NCBI GenBank assembly: GCA_027886175.1
Contig: JAJNNQ010000075.1
Coordinates: 3,389,001-3,453,000, forward strand
DNA from: Phylloscopus collybita
Taxonomy: Eukaryota; Chordata; Aves; Passeriformes; Phylloscopidae
DNA: 64,000 nt
Direction of reading: 5' to 3'
The notes beneath the pieces were generated by a model, which saw only the letters and a list, made by a program, of their open reading frames with translations, did no database searches and was not told the origin of the DNA. Positions 1 to 12,239 of this stretch are shown here, one piece after another; the stretch's first letter is position 1, and each line of letters opens with the position of its first letter. Position numbers and translations under genes: made by a program.

Positions 1-660
1 AGTGCTCAACATTTATTAAGGTTGTTTTCACCCTGTAGCTAAAGCACCACTGAAAAGCATAATGGAAATGCCCAGTTAATAATTTTCTCCTTTGTCATGT
101 ACAAGACCTTTTCTGATTTGCCACAGGGGAACATGCAGGGTTTCTGTGAAAGCAAAGGGTCAGGATGCAGGCTGAGGCCATTAGGTTTTTCAGCTGAACA
201 GAGTTTGCAGAGTTTTCAGACTGCTCGACCTTTGGAAATGAAGCTCTCAATTGTTCCTGCAGAAGTCATTAGAACTTGTACTCTAGTGGTGCCTAAAGCC
301 ATGAGGATCCAGATTTAGTTAAATGCAGTATAAACTCGAAGTCTTTCCCCTAGGGAATATTTTTTCTCCATCTTTCCTCACCCTCATTGCATATTCTGCC
401 CCAAGGCAGAGTGGAAGCAGTTAGTGGTAGTTGTAACATGACTGCTGCCATATGAACACAACTCACTGCAAACCATGGGGATGCCAATACTGATTTAATA
501 TTTACAGTTTCATGACATTCAGCCACCCTCAGTAATGGTTTAGTCCCAATTGCCAGTTAGTCTCTAGCCTCCCCTCCTTCGAATCTTCTACCCATCCAGT
601 TTAAATTCCTTCTAATTGATAAAGAGAGGTAAAATTCCCATTCCTGGGCAGCCTTTCTAA
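1..660. other. Unique sequence, nothing recognised
   Basis: I see no repeat family, RNA gene or believable exon here. The only open frame of note is a 73-codon frame that starts near position 97, which is unremarkable for its length. The sequence is AT-rich with few CpG. Confidence 0.6.
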
Positions 661-664
661 TCTC

Positions 665-747
665 CTTGTTAGCCTTGCTTCGAGCAGGGGATTAAGCTAG
701 ACACTTCCAGAGTTCCCTTCCAACTTGAGTTTTTCTTTGATTTTACA
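665..747 (+). mobile_element. CR1 LINE, short 3' end remnant
   Basis: The block reads as a degraded CR1 tail on the plus strand: a 'gattaagctagacacttccag' zone (compare the family's 'ggactagatgacctccag'), then 'ttcccttccaacttgag', then a decayed octamer-like tail 'ttctttgatttta'. CR1 elements insert by target-primed reverse transcription and are usually cut off at the 5' side, so a short 3' fragment is normal. It has no coding capacity. The match is by eye to the remembered avian 3' end, and the left boundary is uncertain. Confidence 0.6.
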
Positions 748-774
748 TTTTATAAGAGATGGCGTATTGAGTGA

Positions 775-1795
775 CTATGTCTAGGTGTTGTCAGTGGAAG
801 AGCTGTAGGGGTGGTCTCTGTGAGAAGAGGCCAAGGCTCTGTGTCAGAACCAGCTCCAGCCAGCTCCAAAATGGACCCACCACTGGACAATTAGCTACAC
901 TGGTGGCACCTCTGGGAAAAGTTAAGAAAGGACAAAAAATCTGCACAGCAGCTGATAAGGGTGAGAAAAATGTGTCAGGAGCAATGCTGTAGACACCAAG
1001 GTCAGTGAAGAAGGAGGGGAGGAGGTGTTCCAGGCACCAGAGCAGATTCCCTTGTAGCTCATGGAGAAGATTGTGCAGGTTGTCTCTCTGGAGCCCATGG
1101 AAGACCCCTCTGGAGCAGGTGGATTTCCCTGAAGGAAGCTGTAGCCTGTGAAGAATCCACACCAGAGAACTCTGCAGCCTGTGGAGAGGAGCCCTTTTAG
1201 GAGCAGTTTTCTGGCAGGAGCTGTGGCCTGTGGGGGACCTGTGTGGAACAGTCTGCTTCTTAAGGTCTGTATCCCATGAAAAGGACACACACTGGAGCAG
1301 TTCTTGAAGAGCTACAGCCCATGATGGGAAGGACCCACCCCAGAGATGTACATGAAGGATTCTGTCCTGTTAGAGTGACTCCACACTGCAGCTGGGGAAG
1401 AGTGTGAGGAGGAAGGACCAGCAGAGAGGAAGTGTCATGGGCTGACCACAACCCCTATTCCACATCCCCCTGCACTGAACAGAGAGGGGTAGGGGTGTAG
1501 AAGAGTTCAGAAGAAAGAAGTGAAGCTGAGCCTAGGAAATAGGAGAGAGTGGGAGCAAAGTGTTTTCAGCTGTATCTTTTCTTCTCACTATTCTGCTTTG
1601 TTTTTAATTGGCAATAAATTAAAATCATTTTCCCCAAGTCTGTTTTGCCCATGATGGTAACTGGTAAGGGATCTGTCTGTCTTTATCTTGGTCTGTGCGC
1701 TTTTCCATCACATTCCTGCCCCCATCCTGTAGAGGAGGGAGAGGGAGAGCAACTGGGAGGCATTTGTCAGCCAGCCAAGGTCAAATCCACCACTG
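775..1795 (+). mobile_element. Avian endogenous-retrovirus LTR, truncated at 5' side
   Basis: This long block matches a common avian LTR that I recognise. It has an 'aagaggccaaggctctg' start zone, the phrase 'agacaccaaggtcagtgaag' near 990, and a repeated 'ctgYagccYrtgga' zone from about 1050 to 1330. These are followed by 'tcttctcactattctgctttg', an AATAAA polyadenylation signal at 1613-1618, 'ttttccccaagtctgttttgcc', and a 3' end of the 'ccagccaaggtcaaatccacca' type. It sits alone, with no retroviral internal region on either side, so it is probably a solo LTR left by recombination. The true 5' edge with the expected TG start is not visible. Open frames of 165 and 122 codons on the minus strand inside it are not retroviral proteins. 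I assign it to an ERV LTR class but do not name a subfamily. Confidence 0.8.
1050..1345 (+). repeat. Degenerate tandem repeat inside the LTR
   Basis: About seven diverged copies of a 'ctgYagccYrtgga(a)gacc...ggagcag' unit follow each other, with the core recurring near 1054, 1091, 1141, 1172, 1221, 1271 and 1312. Spacing varies from about 30 to 50 bases. The repeat belongs to the LTR and is known from memory in other avian copies, so it probably expanded in the parent element and not at this locus. Confidence 0.6.
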
Positions 1796-2415
1796 CAGAG
1801 ACTGAAACAATAAAACCTTCAGTTGCCAATTTAAATTCTTTCGATTGTCAGTTTAAGTTTTTTGCTTTCATTGCTGGTTTTTGGGTGAATAAATACAAGC
1901 TTGATACATTTAACATAGATGATTTCTCAACAGGTTAAGAAAGACAAGAACGCAGTAGTAGCGAGGTAGTACTAAAGGCTGGCAAACTAGAGTTACTGCA
2001 AACTGAAGGACTGATTGGTTTTACATCCAAAGGTGAGCAGGAGTCATTGCTATCATCCATCATCTAACCCACCCCCTACCTTCCTCCACTGCAGCTATTT
2101 TCTTTTTAAGTTTTAATCCTCTGCTCTCACTAGTGTCCACTTTTTTTTTTCCAGAAGCAGGAAAAAAAATACTTCTGGTAGCTCTGAAAGTAATAAGGAA
2201 AGTACAAGCTTGGGAAAAGACTGCACACATTTACTGGTGAGTACTGTGCAGTGTTTATCTTGCATGTGTTGATAAAACCTGCTTTGAATGTTTCAAACTG
2301 TGTTCTTGCAGATCAAAGAGAAACAAAGCTCCCAAACCTCAGCAGCTGCGGAAGAGTTACAGGCCCAATGACAGCTAAGGAATTAGCAATGCCAAGTGAA
2401 GAATGTCACAGTGGA
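1796..2415. other. Unique sequence between LTR and CR1
   Basis: No gene or repeat family is recognised. A short T run near 2142-2151 and an A run near 2162-2169 are the only low-complexity spots. Confidence 0.55.
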
Positions 2416-2417
2416 TT

Positions 2418-2638
2418 TGCAATTAGATATTAGGAAGAATTCTTTACTGTGAGGGTGGTGAGGCCCTGGCACATGTTGCCCAGAGAAGCTGTGGATGCCC
2501 CTGGAAGTGTTTGAGGTCAGGTTGGATGGAGCTCTGAGCAACCTGGGCTAGTGGAAGTTGTCCCTGCCCATGGTAGGGGTTGGAACAAGATGATCTTCAT
2601 AGTCCTTTTCAACCCAAACTCTTCTGTGGTTCTATGAC
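2418..2638 (+). mobile_element. CR1 LINE 3' end
   Basis: This is a clear CR1 3' untranslated region on the plus strand: 'agatattaggaagaattctttact', 'gttgcccagagaagctgtggatgcccc', 'agtggaagttgtccctgccca' and 'ttttcaacccaaact', ending in a 'ggttctatga' octamer-like tail. It is cut off at the 5' side and has no coding part. The wording differs little from the family, so it is younger than the 665-747 remnant. Confidence 0.9.
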
Positions 2639-2639
2639 A

Positions 2640-5600
2640 GTGATTTTCCTGGGAAAAAGAGGAGAAATGCTGTATGCTATTGATGCATTTATATGGCAGA
2701 TATGACAGCTCTTTATGGAGTTTACTCTTTATGGAGTAAACACACAGGCTCTTCCTGGAAGGAGCTTGCCTTTGTAAGGGTGTGCAAACATCCTGGATGC
2801 ACATCAGGGAACTGTAAGCAAAGGTCCATTTTGACTGGTGGTGTGGGCTAATATGGTGTAAGAAAACAGTTGTTACTCTTGTTACCTATCTTCCAAGACT
2901 ACCCACAAGTAACCAACTATGCAAAAGCTGGTGACAGGTAAGGGTGTTGCACAGCATTTGAATTTCTGAGCATCACTGCCAAGTAGTTTTTTATGTTAGC
3001 AGAATAGAGCAAGTGTTCTCTCCAGCCTGTCATGCTTCAGGCCTATAGATACTTCTTACACCCAGCAGGATATAAAGGTGATTGATAGGTTTTGAAAGTG
3101 TATTTCCTGCTTGTAACAACTGTGGAGCAACTTAGACCAGCATTCAAACTGACACTGAGGTGAGACCACTGAGAACAGAAGGAGCTTAGACTGGATTTCA
3201 GCTTGGATACTTCAGATGGTACCTAAAGGTTGATGTGATAAATCTCAGATTAATGGTTCTAATAACGGTACAGAGAGGCAAGAATAAATAATACATACAT
3301 ATGGGAAAATTGCAAGTTTTGCAAGAAACATTTGCATGTCTGCATCTTTCCAGCTACAACTGATGAGGAAAAAATCCCAGCTCGAAGTGCTTAGTCTGCC
3401 ATTGGAATGACTAAGCAGATGATTATGAAGGGTTTTTTCACTTTTTGTTTTGACTGCTAACAATTACTAAGACTGTCAAATGACTCTGCCTGAGGGGTTA
3501 GGTCAAAGTTTATAGTTCAGATGAACAAAAACTAACAAGCTGGATTTTCCTTCCCTGCCAGCCCACTCATGTTGAGTAGTAACAGTAGGATTTTCTGTAT
3601 GATGCACAGTAATGCTGTTATTTGGTTCCTCTGGTTTAGAAAAAAAATAATTCTATCTGCACCTCTCTTCACCATGTCTCACGTCTGTAATATCACATGG
3701 GAAAAATCAGTGTGCAGTTTCTTCTCTGTCAGGCAAACAGTGTTGGTTGCCATCATGCCTTGACACTCAGAACCTGAGCTGCCTTCTTCTTTGTTTCACA
3801 TCTGTGCAGATAAAGCAGGTACAGTAGCTCCACAGGATTTATTTTACCCATCTTATTTACCTTGCTCCATCTGTTCAAAGCAAACAAACACTGTGAATAG
3901 GGCAGGTGAAAGGCTGAACTAGATGTACAGAGGTAATTACATCTGGTATATTTTATTCAGCTAGTGCTCTTCAAATTTAATAAACAAGGAGACCTTTCAG
4001 GCACAGATGAAGAGTGTACTTTCTTCTTTTATTCTTTCTTTGGAGTGTAAGCACATCCTAAATGGAGGCAAGGAATTTCAAAAGTACCTACTGGTTTTGA
4101 CTATGTTTTTATATATTGAGTTTGAAATAGCTCAATAGAAAATTTCAGAAAGGCTGCCTCTGTGACTGTGGTTTCAGCCAATATAAATTGGACATCTATG
4201 GTGATTGTGGTTTCTTGGCAGCTGAGGACATGTCTGAGGAAACTTCAGGGAAAATTATTTACCCTGTCTCTAAAAAACAGAAATCAGATAAAATGCAGCT
4301 GAACTGTGGACTTCCCATCCCTTCTCTTGTGCTGCTGATAACAGAGGAGAAAAAGCTACAATTATTCAATCCTGCCAGGGTGTGAAATCAAAGTCCTGTT
4401 TTCTCAGAAGGATCTATTTGGAGAGAACTGCTTCCTATAACTGAGCTCTCGGGTTTCCCCCACCACAAAGTACTCCTTTTATCTTCCTTTTTATGTGCAG
4501 TGTCTTCCAGCTGAGAAAATCCCAGGTCCTTTTGTCTACGGCCACTTAACTCTTGGTAGGCCTAGTCTCAGATTCCCCTGGAAAACTGCCTATTTGATTT
4601 TCACTGAGACTCAGCAATCCTGTTTCAGGTTTCAAAGAGACTTAAAAAAATTTGTCTTGATAAAATACCCCAGCATATGTGTCCACAGCCACAGAGTGAA
4701 CTCCTGTCTGAGCTTGCCTGAAACTAGAGCTCAGGACTTGTTAATTTAACATCAGCCCACACAGATCATCTAACCCACCACCTCCCTTCAAGGACAGGGA
4801 AATACTTCCCATGTCATAAACTTCCATTTTGGTGTAGGGTGATCAGACACATAATTGTCTGGAAGAGGAAGAATGCTGTTCTTCTGTGGGCTCCAACTCT
4901 GAAGGTCATGAGGAGAAGGCAGGAGTCATTTCAATTGGTAATGACAGAAAATATTCATTCAAATACATTTAGTGTGTCAAGTGGCACTTTAATAATCCTT
5001 TGAGGGCAAAATGGACACAGCTGCAGGCGACTGCTTCTGTCTAGGCAGGAATAGGGCACAGAGGGGTCACATTTGCTCAGGCCTGAATTATCCTGCACAA
5101 ATCACATTAGAAAGATTTTTCTAAAGGCTTTTTGAAAGAGATCAGATTTGACAACCTCCAATTCAAGTCTTTAAACTAGGACAGAGAAAATCTCATAAGT
5201 TTAAGAAATAGTAATAGACAAATCTTTGCAGTAATTCAAAAGGATACAAAACCTGGAGGGTCTGTTTTCTGGGAAATATATTCAAGCTGCTGCTACATGT
5301 CACAAATAACTGTAACTTCATACAAAGCCTTTTTCAGAGTGGTTCTCCCAGTTGTCTTCACTACAGACAGCAGATGAAGAGTGTTCAGGGTCAGTGGGCC
5401 ATGTCAGGAATTGCCTCTGAGGAGTTCTATGAAATTAAAAGTTAAAGTTCTTTGACAGTTATTTTCTGTTCCAAATAATAGTTTCAAAACCAAATTTTAT
5501 GTGGGCTTAGCTATGATGCTCCCTTCATTACAGTTCCTCACTTATGCTGAGATGGGCTTACTGCTTTGACAGGAATGTGCTGGCTCTAAGTCTTGCTGTG

Positions 5601-6764
5601 AATTTTTTTCCTCCATGCCAACACACATAAATACTTCTCTCATCCCCAGTAAGATGTCTTTTACTTCCTGAAATCAACACACTGTACTGAAGTCAGAGCA
5701 ACCACCAGTATTTTAGTCACTGAAAATGAAAATAAAACCCAATCTGATACAGCAGAGGCTGCAATTGCTAAAAATCCCTTTGGCAATTTTCATCTTAATG
5801 ATTTCCTCTGCTGATATCAAAAGGTTATGGCCTAGCAGCTTCCAATTCCTACACTCATTGCCTGGCTAAAATCATGCTGCCTTTTTAAAAAATGATTCTA
5901 AGGCTTTTCCCTGGCCTGATTCATTTAACAATACTCTTCAATGGTATTTAAACAACTTAGACATGGTCATGAATTAACCTTCATAACCTCCATTATAAAT
6001 TCATGGGTATCATACTTACTACACAAATTAGTAACTGTTAGATGTTCAAACAATCAATTTCACACTTTCTCTCATGCTTTGGGCTTACAAAAATATTTAT
6101 AGAGCTCTCTCATTAGCTTTTCTCAAATCCTTCATTAAAATTTCTTTTGCAACAATAGAGCAGCCTTGGCAACAGCTCATACCCTGTGCTGGATGCCTAT
6201 CACACTCATCAGGATTGCTTCACCGTTGCTTTAAATTCCCCTCCGTGACTGTACCCATCTGTTGTTTCATGTCTTACACCTCAAAAGCAATTTGGGGCAG
6301 GATTAGCTTTTCATTTCAGATTTTTATTGCTCCAGTCACAATGGGATCATTTTCTGTGACAGAAATTCCAACTTGCAACATGCACAGCAGTGAACAAATG
6401 GGGAATACAGATAGAGAAAGACAAAATGAGTTACTTAAAATATCCTGTGAAAGCTGGGAGTCAGGGCACTATTCATCTTTCTATGTTTGCATCCTTTTTC
6501 TCACAGCTGTCATCGTTCTCACAACAGAGGAAGTCCAAGCATTCTAGCAAGGATGAGAAATCAAATTTAAAAAAAAAAATAGGACGATTACAATGGATAA
6601 TTCTAGGGAAAGGGAAGAGTTACTCATCTAATTTCCCAAGAGCTCATAAATATGAGCCAAGCTCATATAAAACGTGTCATGGGTGTCTTTAACCACTAGG
6701 AGCCGTATTCTGACCATCTCCTGCCTTTAACGCATCTGGCAAATTTTAGCATTTAGGTCAGGAG
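2640..6764. other. Long unique stretch
   Basis: No gene is supported. At 2709-2740 a 16-bp unit (ctctttatggagttta) is tandemly duplicated with a small change, which also creates an 8-bp stem, gtttactc/gagtaaac. Around 4755-4805 the wording 'agatcatctaacccaccacc' resembles an eroded minus-strand CR1, but is too short to call. The 157-codon plus-strand frame at 6074-6547 has no recognisable family and is within chance length. Confidence 0.5.
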
Positions 6765-6765
6765 A

Positions 6766-6845
6766 ATAGAATCATAGACTCAGAAAATCATTTAGATTGG
6801 AAAAGACCTCCAAGATCACTGAGTCCAACCAGTTAAGGTCTTCCA
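6766..6845 (-). mobile_element. CR1 LINE, short 3' end
   Basis: The plus strand reads 'atagaatcatagactcag', 'tttagattggaaaagacctcc' and 'gatcactgagtccaacca', which is the reverse complement of a CR1 3' end. Only about 80 bases can be aligned before similarity is lost near 6845. The 'ttaggttggaaaagacct' version is the same subtype seen at 15970. Confidence 0.85.
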
Positions 6846-9800
6846 CCATCCAGGGCTGCCAGACACTATAATCACCTACACCTCGTTCATCCTTGTGTTT
6901 GGGATTGCCCAGGAAGTCTCAACATGTCCCAGCCTGACCCAAGTCTAGAGCTTCTGCTCTACTCCAGTCTGGCTTTCCTCGCTGTCCCCGTGCAAGCCCA
7001 TCACACCCAGCACAGACAGCCAGTAGTGGCAGAGCTGGAAGGAGGGGAAGTGCTTCTGTTGAATCTTACACTAAAACTTTAGGCAGTATTTTTAAAGAGG
7101 TTTGTAGGCATTTCTGGTTCTGGAGGGGTTTGTAGCTGTTAACTCTTTTCCAGGATGTCACTTCAGCTAAAGAGACAGTTTCATTTTCACCCATCCTCTT
7201 TTCACAACACTCCAGAGTGGTGGCAAACATGGCTTGGCTGGGATTGTTAATTGCTGTGGGTTAATATAAACATTTTTCCTTCTGTTTGCCTGAAAACATG
7301 ATGACATTTGACATTTGATTGTTTTCAATACCTGTTCTTGCAAAGCTTGGAATGCTCCCCCTTGGGGGATTTTGCGCTCCTGTGATAGTCACCATTTCAA
7401 AGCTCAGACACCCAAATGACTTTTGAAAAGTATGCCAGGTCACATGCAGAATGACTGGAATCTCTCTATCCACTGCCTGGTTACCAAACAGGCTTGAAAA
7501 TATGAGAAGCTTAATGAACAAAATCCTGATCTCTGCCACTTTCCTCGATCAAGTTCTGTCCAGTATGACCAATTTACACCACACAAGTCTGCAGAACAAT
7601 TCACAAGCTGATACAGAATTCAAAATCTCAGAAGATTATTTAGAAGCCAAAACTTTTGTTGGATTTTTTGCTATCTGAGGAAGTCATCAATATATAAATT
7701 TTTAGATATTATAGGCAGGATTTATCCCAGCAACTTCCACAGCCTTGGCTACATTGGCCACCTCCCTGGAAGCTAAAACCCATCATCTCATATTTCCCAG
7801 ACTACTACAGATGTGACCAGGAAAGATTAATTAATTGACACTTCAAGAGATATTTAATTTCTGTGATGCAACAGAATTGCAGAGCTGTGCAGTCCTCACA
7901 TAAAGAAGCAGCACTCAACGAACACCTGAATAACCCACAGATGAAATTTGGTCCTATGAGGTTTAGAGTTCAACAGGTATGAGCCAAACACCACTTGCTA
8001 CTATCACAGATATGAGAAACAGCAGCACTGAAGGCATCTTAGGGAAGGATGTGGAAGAGAGTGGCCATTGTGTGCTGTTTCGATATGGGTTTGAATTGAA
8101 GTGCTTTCCAAACCTCTGATTAGAGGAGTAAATTTGGATGTTTTGTTAAGTAGTACATGAATTATTTCAAAGATCAGATTGTATTTGCAGCATGGGTTGT
8201 GGACACACTGATGGCCTTTTCTAAAAGGAAGCAATGACATAGCTGTGCACCATTTTTTTCTAAACCAATTACAAAGAGAAGTCTTCATAGCAACCTGCAA
8301 AACCTGTAATGTACCTGCACAAGTAATTTTTGAGCACCGGCAGCAGTGAATCCTCATTTCCTGAAGATCTGTGCCCTGATTGACTGACTTCCAAGAAAAA
8401 TCACCAAGTGAAGGTTTTCCCATAATAGCAGCACCTACAAGATGTCCTTCCCACCTGGATTCTCTGATGATGCATGAGGTTGCAGCTTTACTTTACTAGC
8501 TATGCTTACAGGTGCTTTGTTTTTCTACTCATCTATGTGTATCAAAAAGGTGGCATGAACTTCTGTTCAGCATTTTGCCCTTTTGTCTTATTTGACTGAA
8601 AACAGATGTAAATATTATTAGCAAGAAGAGGAAGGATGGGAAAATCCATCAGGTGCCACAGTTCTGAAAGTCTCCACAGAAAATCAATCAGAAAATAAGG
8701 AATTTAGCTCCAGCCAGCATTGGAGAAAGACAGGAAGGCACAGCTGTCATTAGACAGAATGAAAATGCTCTGACAGTACAAAATAACAACAGTTTCACTC
8801 TCTGTGCACGTTTCTTTCTAGGCAGCACAGAATATCCAGACCTTTACCTCTGAAATCCAGGACTGAATGGATTTTTTTTCTCAGCTTGCATATGCTGTTG
8901 CTGTACTTGGGAAGCATCTATGTCTTTATCTGATCTTCATGTCAAAAAGCAAAGATAGGTAAATTTGCAAAATATGCTTTTTATTTCCCTGTTTAGAGAA
9001 AATAAATTCTGTTGAGGGGGCATGGAGAGAAGAGCTGACAACTTTGTGGAGACACACAAAGCCTCCTTTGGCTGCATTCCCAGTAGAAAAACATTCACTG
9101 TCGTGAAGTTAATTGTGTCACACTCATCCACACCTTTTGTGCTTTTACAGGAGTTAGTACCGGCTGTTGCAGATGCAGCTCTGGTGGAATAAGCCTCCCT
9201 ACTCTGCAGGGTTAATGTCTGCAGACAAGTGCACAATCATCTGTTTCTGCTCAGCTGCAGGGACAATGCAGACACAGTTATGTGCAAACAACTCCTCGCC
9301 TTGTAGGCAGCAAGTCACATGCCTGACATTAAGTGTAAATCATGTGCAATCTCATCTCTGGCCCTTGTCCAAATCCCTGCCTACTCTCCCATGTCTGAAT
9401 GTACAACATTAGGTAGCATAGAACACCTCAACTGAAAGTGTCCTTGGTTTTATTGGAAAAAAAGACCATAGCTCTTTTGGTCTTTACAGGCCCACTGGTG
9501 GGAACAGCCATGTGGATCCCAAACTATACACAGAAGGAAGTGCACTTAAACATTTTACTACATTACTATACCATCTTTACTTCTAACAACAGTTCAGAGA
9601 CTTCCCAAACAGCCTTGGCAGAACCTGCCCCCAACGGCCTGGTAGTTGTGGGTAGCAGGTGGCCTGAATTACTCTCCTGAACTCAGGGTGCCCTGAGTTC
9701 AGCCCTGTTACTCCATCTGTCACTGACACCATAAGGTATGTCCCCACTACATGTAATACCTGCCATGCAGGGGGAGTTGCCCAGCTGGGGCCAGTGCCTG

Positions 9801-11500
9801 CTTGTGGGTTCCTCCAGCCCTCTCTTCTCTGTCCCCTGGATGCCTGTGCAGAGCTAAGCACAGGGTTCAGCTGAACCAGAGGTAGCAGCAGCTGAACAGC
9901 AATCAGGACTAATTCAGTGCCATCCCAGCCCACCCCACTCCACTAAGTTCTAACCCCAGGGTCTCCTAAAGCATTAGACCCTTGGCTAAAAGGCTCTGTG
10001 GCCTGGGGATAGAGGTTTTATGATGTGATCAACAGGGCCAGGTTTAATCTGTGACATGTACACAGCCAGGGCAAGCAGGTGGGTGAAGTCTTTGAAGTTA
10101 CAGATTATAATAAAGTTATAATTAAATATATACAATTATAGCTGTTTAGACCCATTCTAGGTGGTTACTGGGATCTAGATTTGAAATGTTCTGTGCTTGA
10201 CAGTCCAAGTGCTGTTTGTGCACAGCCCACAAAATGCCAGGGACCAGCACAGCACATCACCTGGGAAGAATTCCCTACAGGCTCCTGTGGGAGCAGAGGT
10301 TGCTTGTACCCATGGCTCAGCAGAGCATGAGGGCAGCTGAGTGCCATCCCCTCACTTGACAGGCTCTGCGATGTGGATACTTACTAATTTAAATATTCTG
10401 GCTAGAGGTTGTAGCACTTCAGATATGCATTTTAATGTCAAAAAAGGCACACCTGACAGCACAAATTAGTCACAGCTAAGGAAAACCTAAGAATATGCAT
10501 TAAAATTAGAGCAAAGACTTGGCTCCCAGGAGAGACTAGTGTTTTCATTAGCTGCAAAGTACAGATAAGATTTTGTGACTGTTTCCTATTTACATTTTGA
10601 AAGCCAGAGTTGCTGGATATTCCCTTCAACTAGGAAGTCTTAAGTTGTTTTCCATGATTTCTGCACTAATCACTTTTCTTCTGGAAAATTCTCTTCAATC
10701 CCATATCCACCTCTAATGTAGGGAATCTTCAAGGATCCAAAGGAATTCTTTTTCCATCCATCTATTTTTGCATCACTAAAATGTTTTCCTGCTGTGGGGG
10801 CCTGCAACAAAGTCCTTTCTGTGAAATTCTTACCATCCAAGTACAATAGAGAAGGAAAACTGGAGGAAAATATCCCTTTTGCAGGTTGTGGGGAGCCCTT
10901 GTGAGCCAAGCCAAGCCACAGATGCACAAATTCCAGACGTGACCACCTCTCACCACGCACGCTGCCCTGCTGCAGCTGGAGCAGAATATTTTGCCAGGAA
11001 GGAAGTCACCTCCTCACCCCTGGTGGGATTTCTTCTGGTATGCAGATGGTTCTGGTGTGATGAGAAAGCCCCACCACTTCCTAAGTAATTCCTCATCCTC
11101 CTCGTGTACCAGCAGCAGCTGCCACCTCACTGCTGAGGCTGCTCACGTTTTACAGGGAGCAAAAGGCTGCTGGGCAACTCTCTCAGCTCTGCCCAGACAG
11201 CAGGATCTGTGGGATGAGCAAGGATCTGGCTACAATAAGGAGATCATAGGGCCTTTGGTTTATGGTCCAGCTCCAGCACTCTTCCAAGAAAGGATTTTGC
11301 TGAGTTATGTTCAGGACCACTAATCAGACTGTTTCCAAATGTTGCCCAGAGAGGGATGGTGAAGGAGGAAAGGAGGTGGTGGATTTGGTATTTTTATAAA
11401 AGAGAGAAGTTTGTTTTCTGACAACTGCATTGCATTTAAACAGCTTGGCAAAACCTTACCTTAGCTTCAAAAACACACTTTAGTACAAGGTGATTTCTGC
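6846..11500. other. Long unique stretch with one near-palindrome
   Basis: No gene is supported. The region holds a 26-bp near-perfect palindrome at 9677-9702 and an AT-only-like patch at about 10105-10145. Open frames of up to 139 codons (minus strand, 8004-8423) show no family resemblance. The sequence at 10880-11300 is somewhat more GC-rich but shows no splice-bounded coding pattern I would trust. Confidence 0.5.
9677..9702. repeat. 26-bp near-perfect palindrome
   Basis: Left arm ctgaactcaggg (9677-9688) and right arm ccctgagttcag (9691-9702) are exact reverse complements separated by only two bases. As DNA it could extrude a tight cruciform, and as RNA it would fold into a 12-bp stem. Nothing around it suggests a transposon end. 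Confidence 0.9.
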
Positions 11501-11502
11501 TA

Positions 11503-11547
11503 CAAAAAACAAACAAACAAACAAACAACCAAAACCCACAAACACCC
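11503..11547. repeat. (AAAC)n-type simple repeat
   Basis: A run of about five clean 'aaac' units is followed by a decaying 'caaccaaaacccacaaacaccc' tail. This is ordinary microsatellite sequence. Confidence 0.9.
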
Positions 11548-11549
11548 AC

Positions 11550-12195
11550 TAGGGAAATAGGTTGGATTTTATACAAATATTTAAAATTATCATTCTAGCA
11601 GAGGAAGTGAGAAAAAAGGCCAGCTCAAAATTTCACATTTTCTTTCCCATGAATAATCCACCACTGTCTATCACATGCCGTGCAGGCGGATGGGAAGGGA
11701 GGAGATGAGCTCCTGCTGGACCAGGATATGAGAGTTCAGGCTCAGAAGGAAGTTCTTTGGTATTATGGTACATGGAGGCAACGCTTAGCCAGCAGTGATG
11801 TCCCAAGGGCAGAGAAAAGCACAAGATTTTCATAACAAAGACAGAATTGTAGCCATGAAAGAACAATTGGTTTAAAGGACAGATAAATTAAAGTTTGGCC
11901 ATTTACCTGAAGCCTCATAACAACACATTAATCAGGTGGGGAGAAAGGAATGGATCCTAGCGTGAAGGAAGCATACAGTGCCAAACCCAGGTCTATGAAG
12001 ATAAATTATCACAGAGACAGAACATGAATATTAATTTAGTAATGAATATTAATTTGTGTACATGTGCTTTTTAGAGGCTTGAGGTAAATCCTGTTTGAGA
12101 TGCACTTACCAGAGCCCTGTGCAGTGCTGGGGAATTGGCTCCCGAAATTCAGGGCTGAAATCAGAAACACTGTGTTCATACATATTAGAACCTTC
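11550..12195. other. Unique sequence
   Basis: No gene or repeat family is recognised. A 14-bp word, atgaatattaattt, occurs at 12024-12037 and again at 12042-12055, an 18-bp-period duplication. Confidence 0.55.
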
Positions 12196-12197
12196 AG

Positions 12198-12239
12198 AGA
12201 TAGATAGATAGATAAATAAATAAACAGATAAATAGATAG
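12198..12239. repeat. (GATA)n/(AAAT)n microsatellite
   Basis: The sequence moves from clean 'gata' units to 'aaat' units and back to 'gata' with one interruption, about 42 bases in all. On the minus strand it reads in frame as repeated I-Y-L-S-type residues, which explains spurious open frames there. Confidence 0.95.

Noticed and set aside
791..1290. Minus-strand open frames of 165 and 122 codons
   Set aside because: They lie wholly inside an LTR, in the wrong orientation for it, overlap each other and resemble no retroviral or cellular protein.
6074..6547. 157-codon plus-strand open frame
   Set aside because: With roughly 5% stop codons per frame position, about two frames this long are expected by chance in 64 kb over six frames. 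It has no family resemblance and no exon signals.
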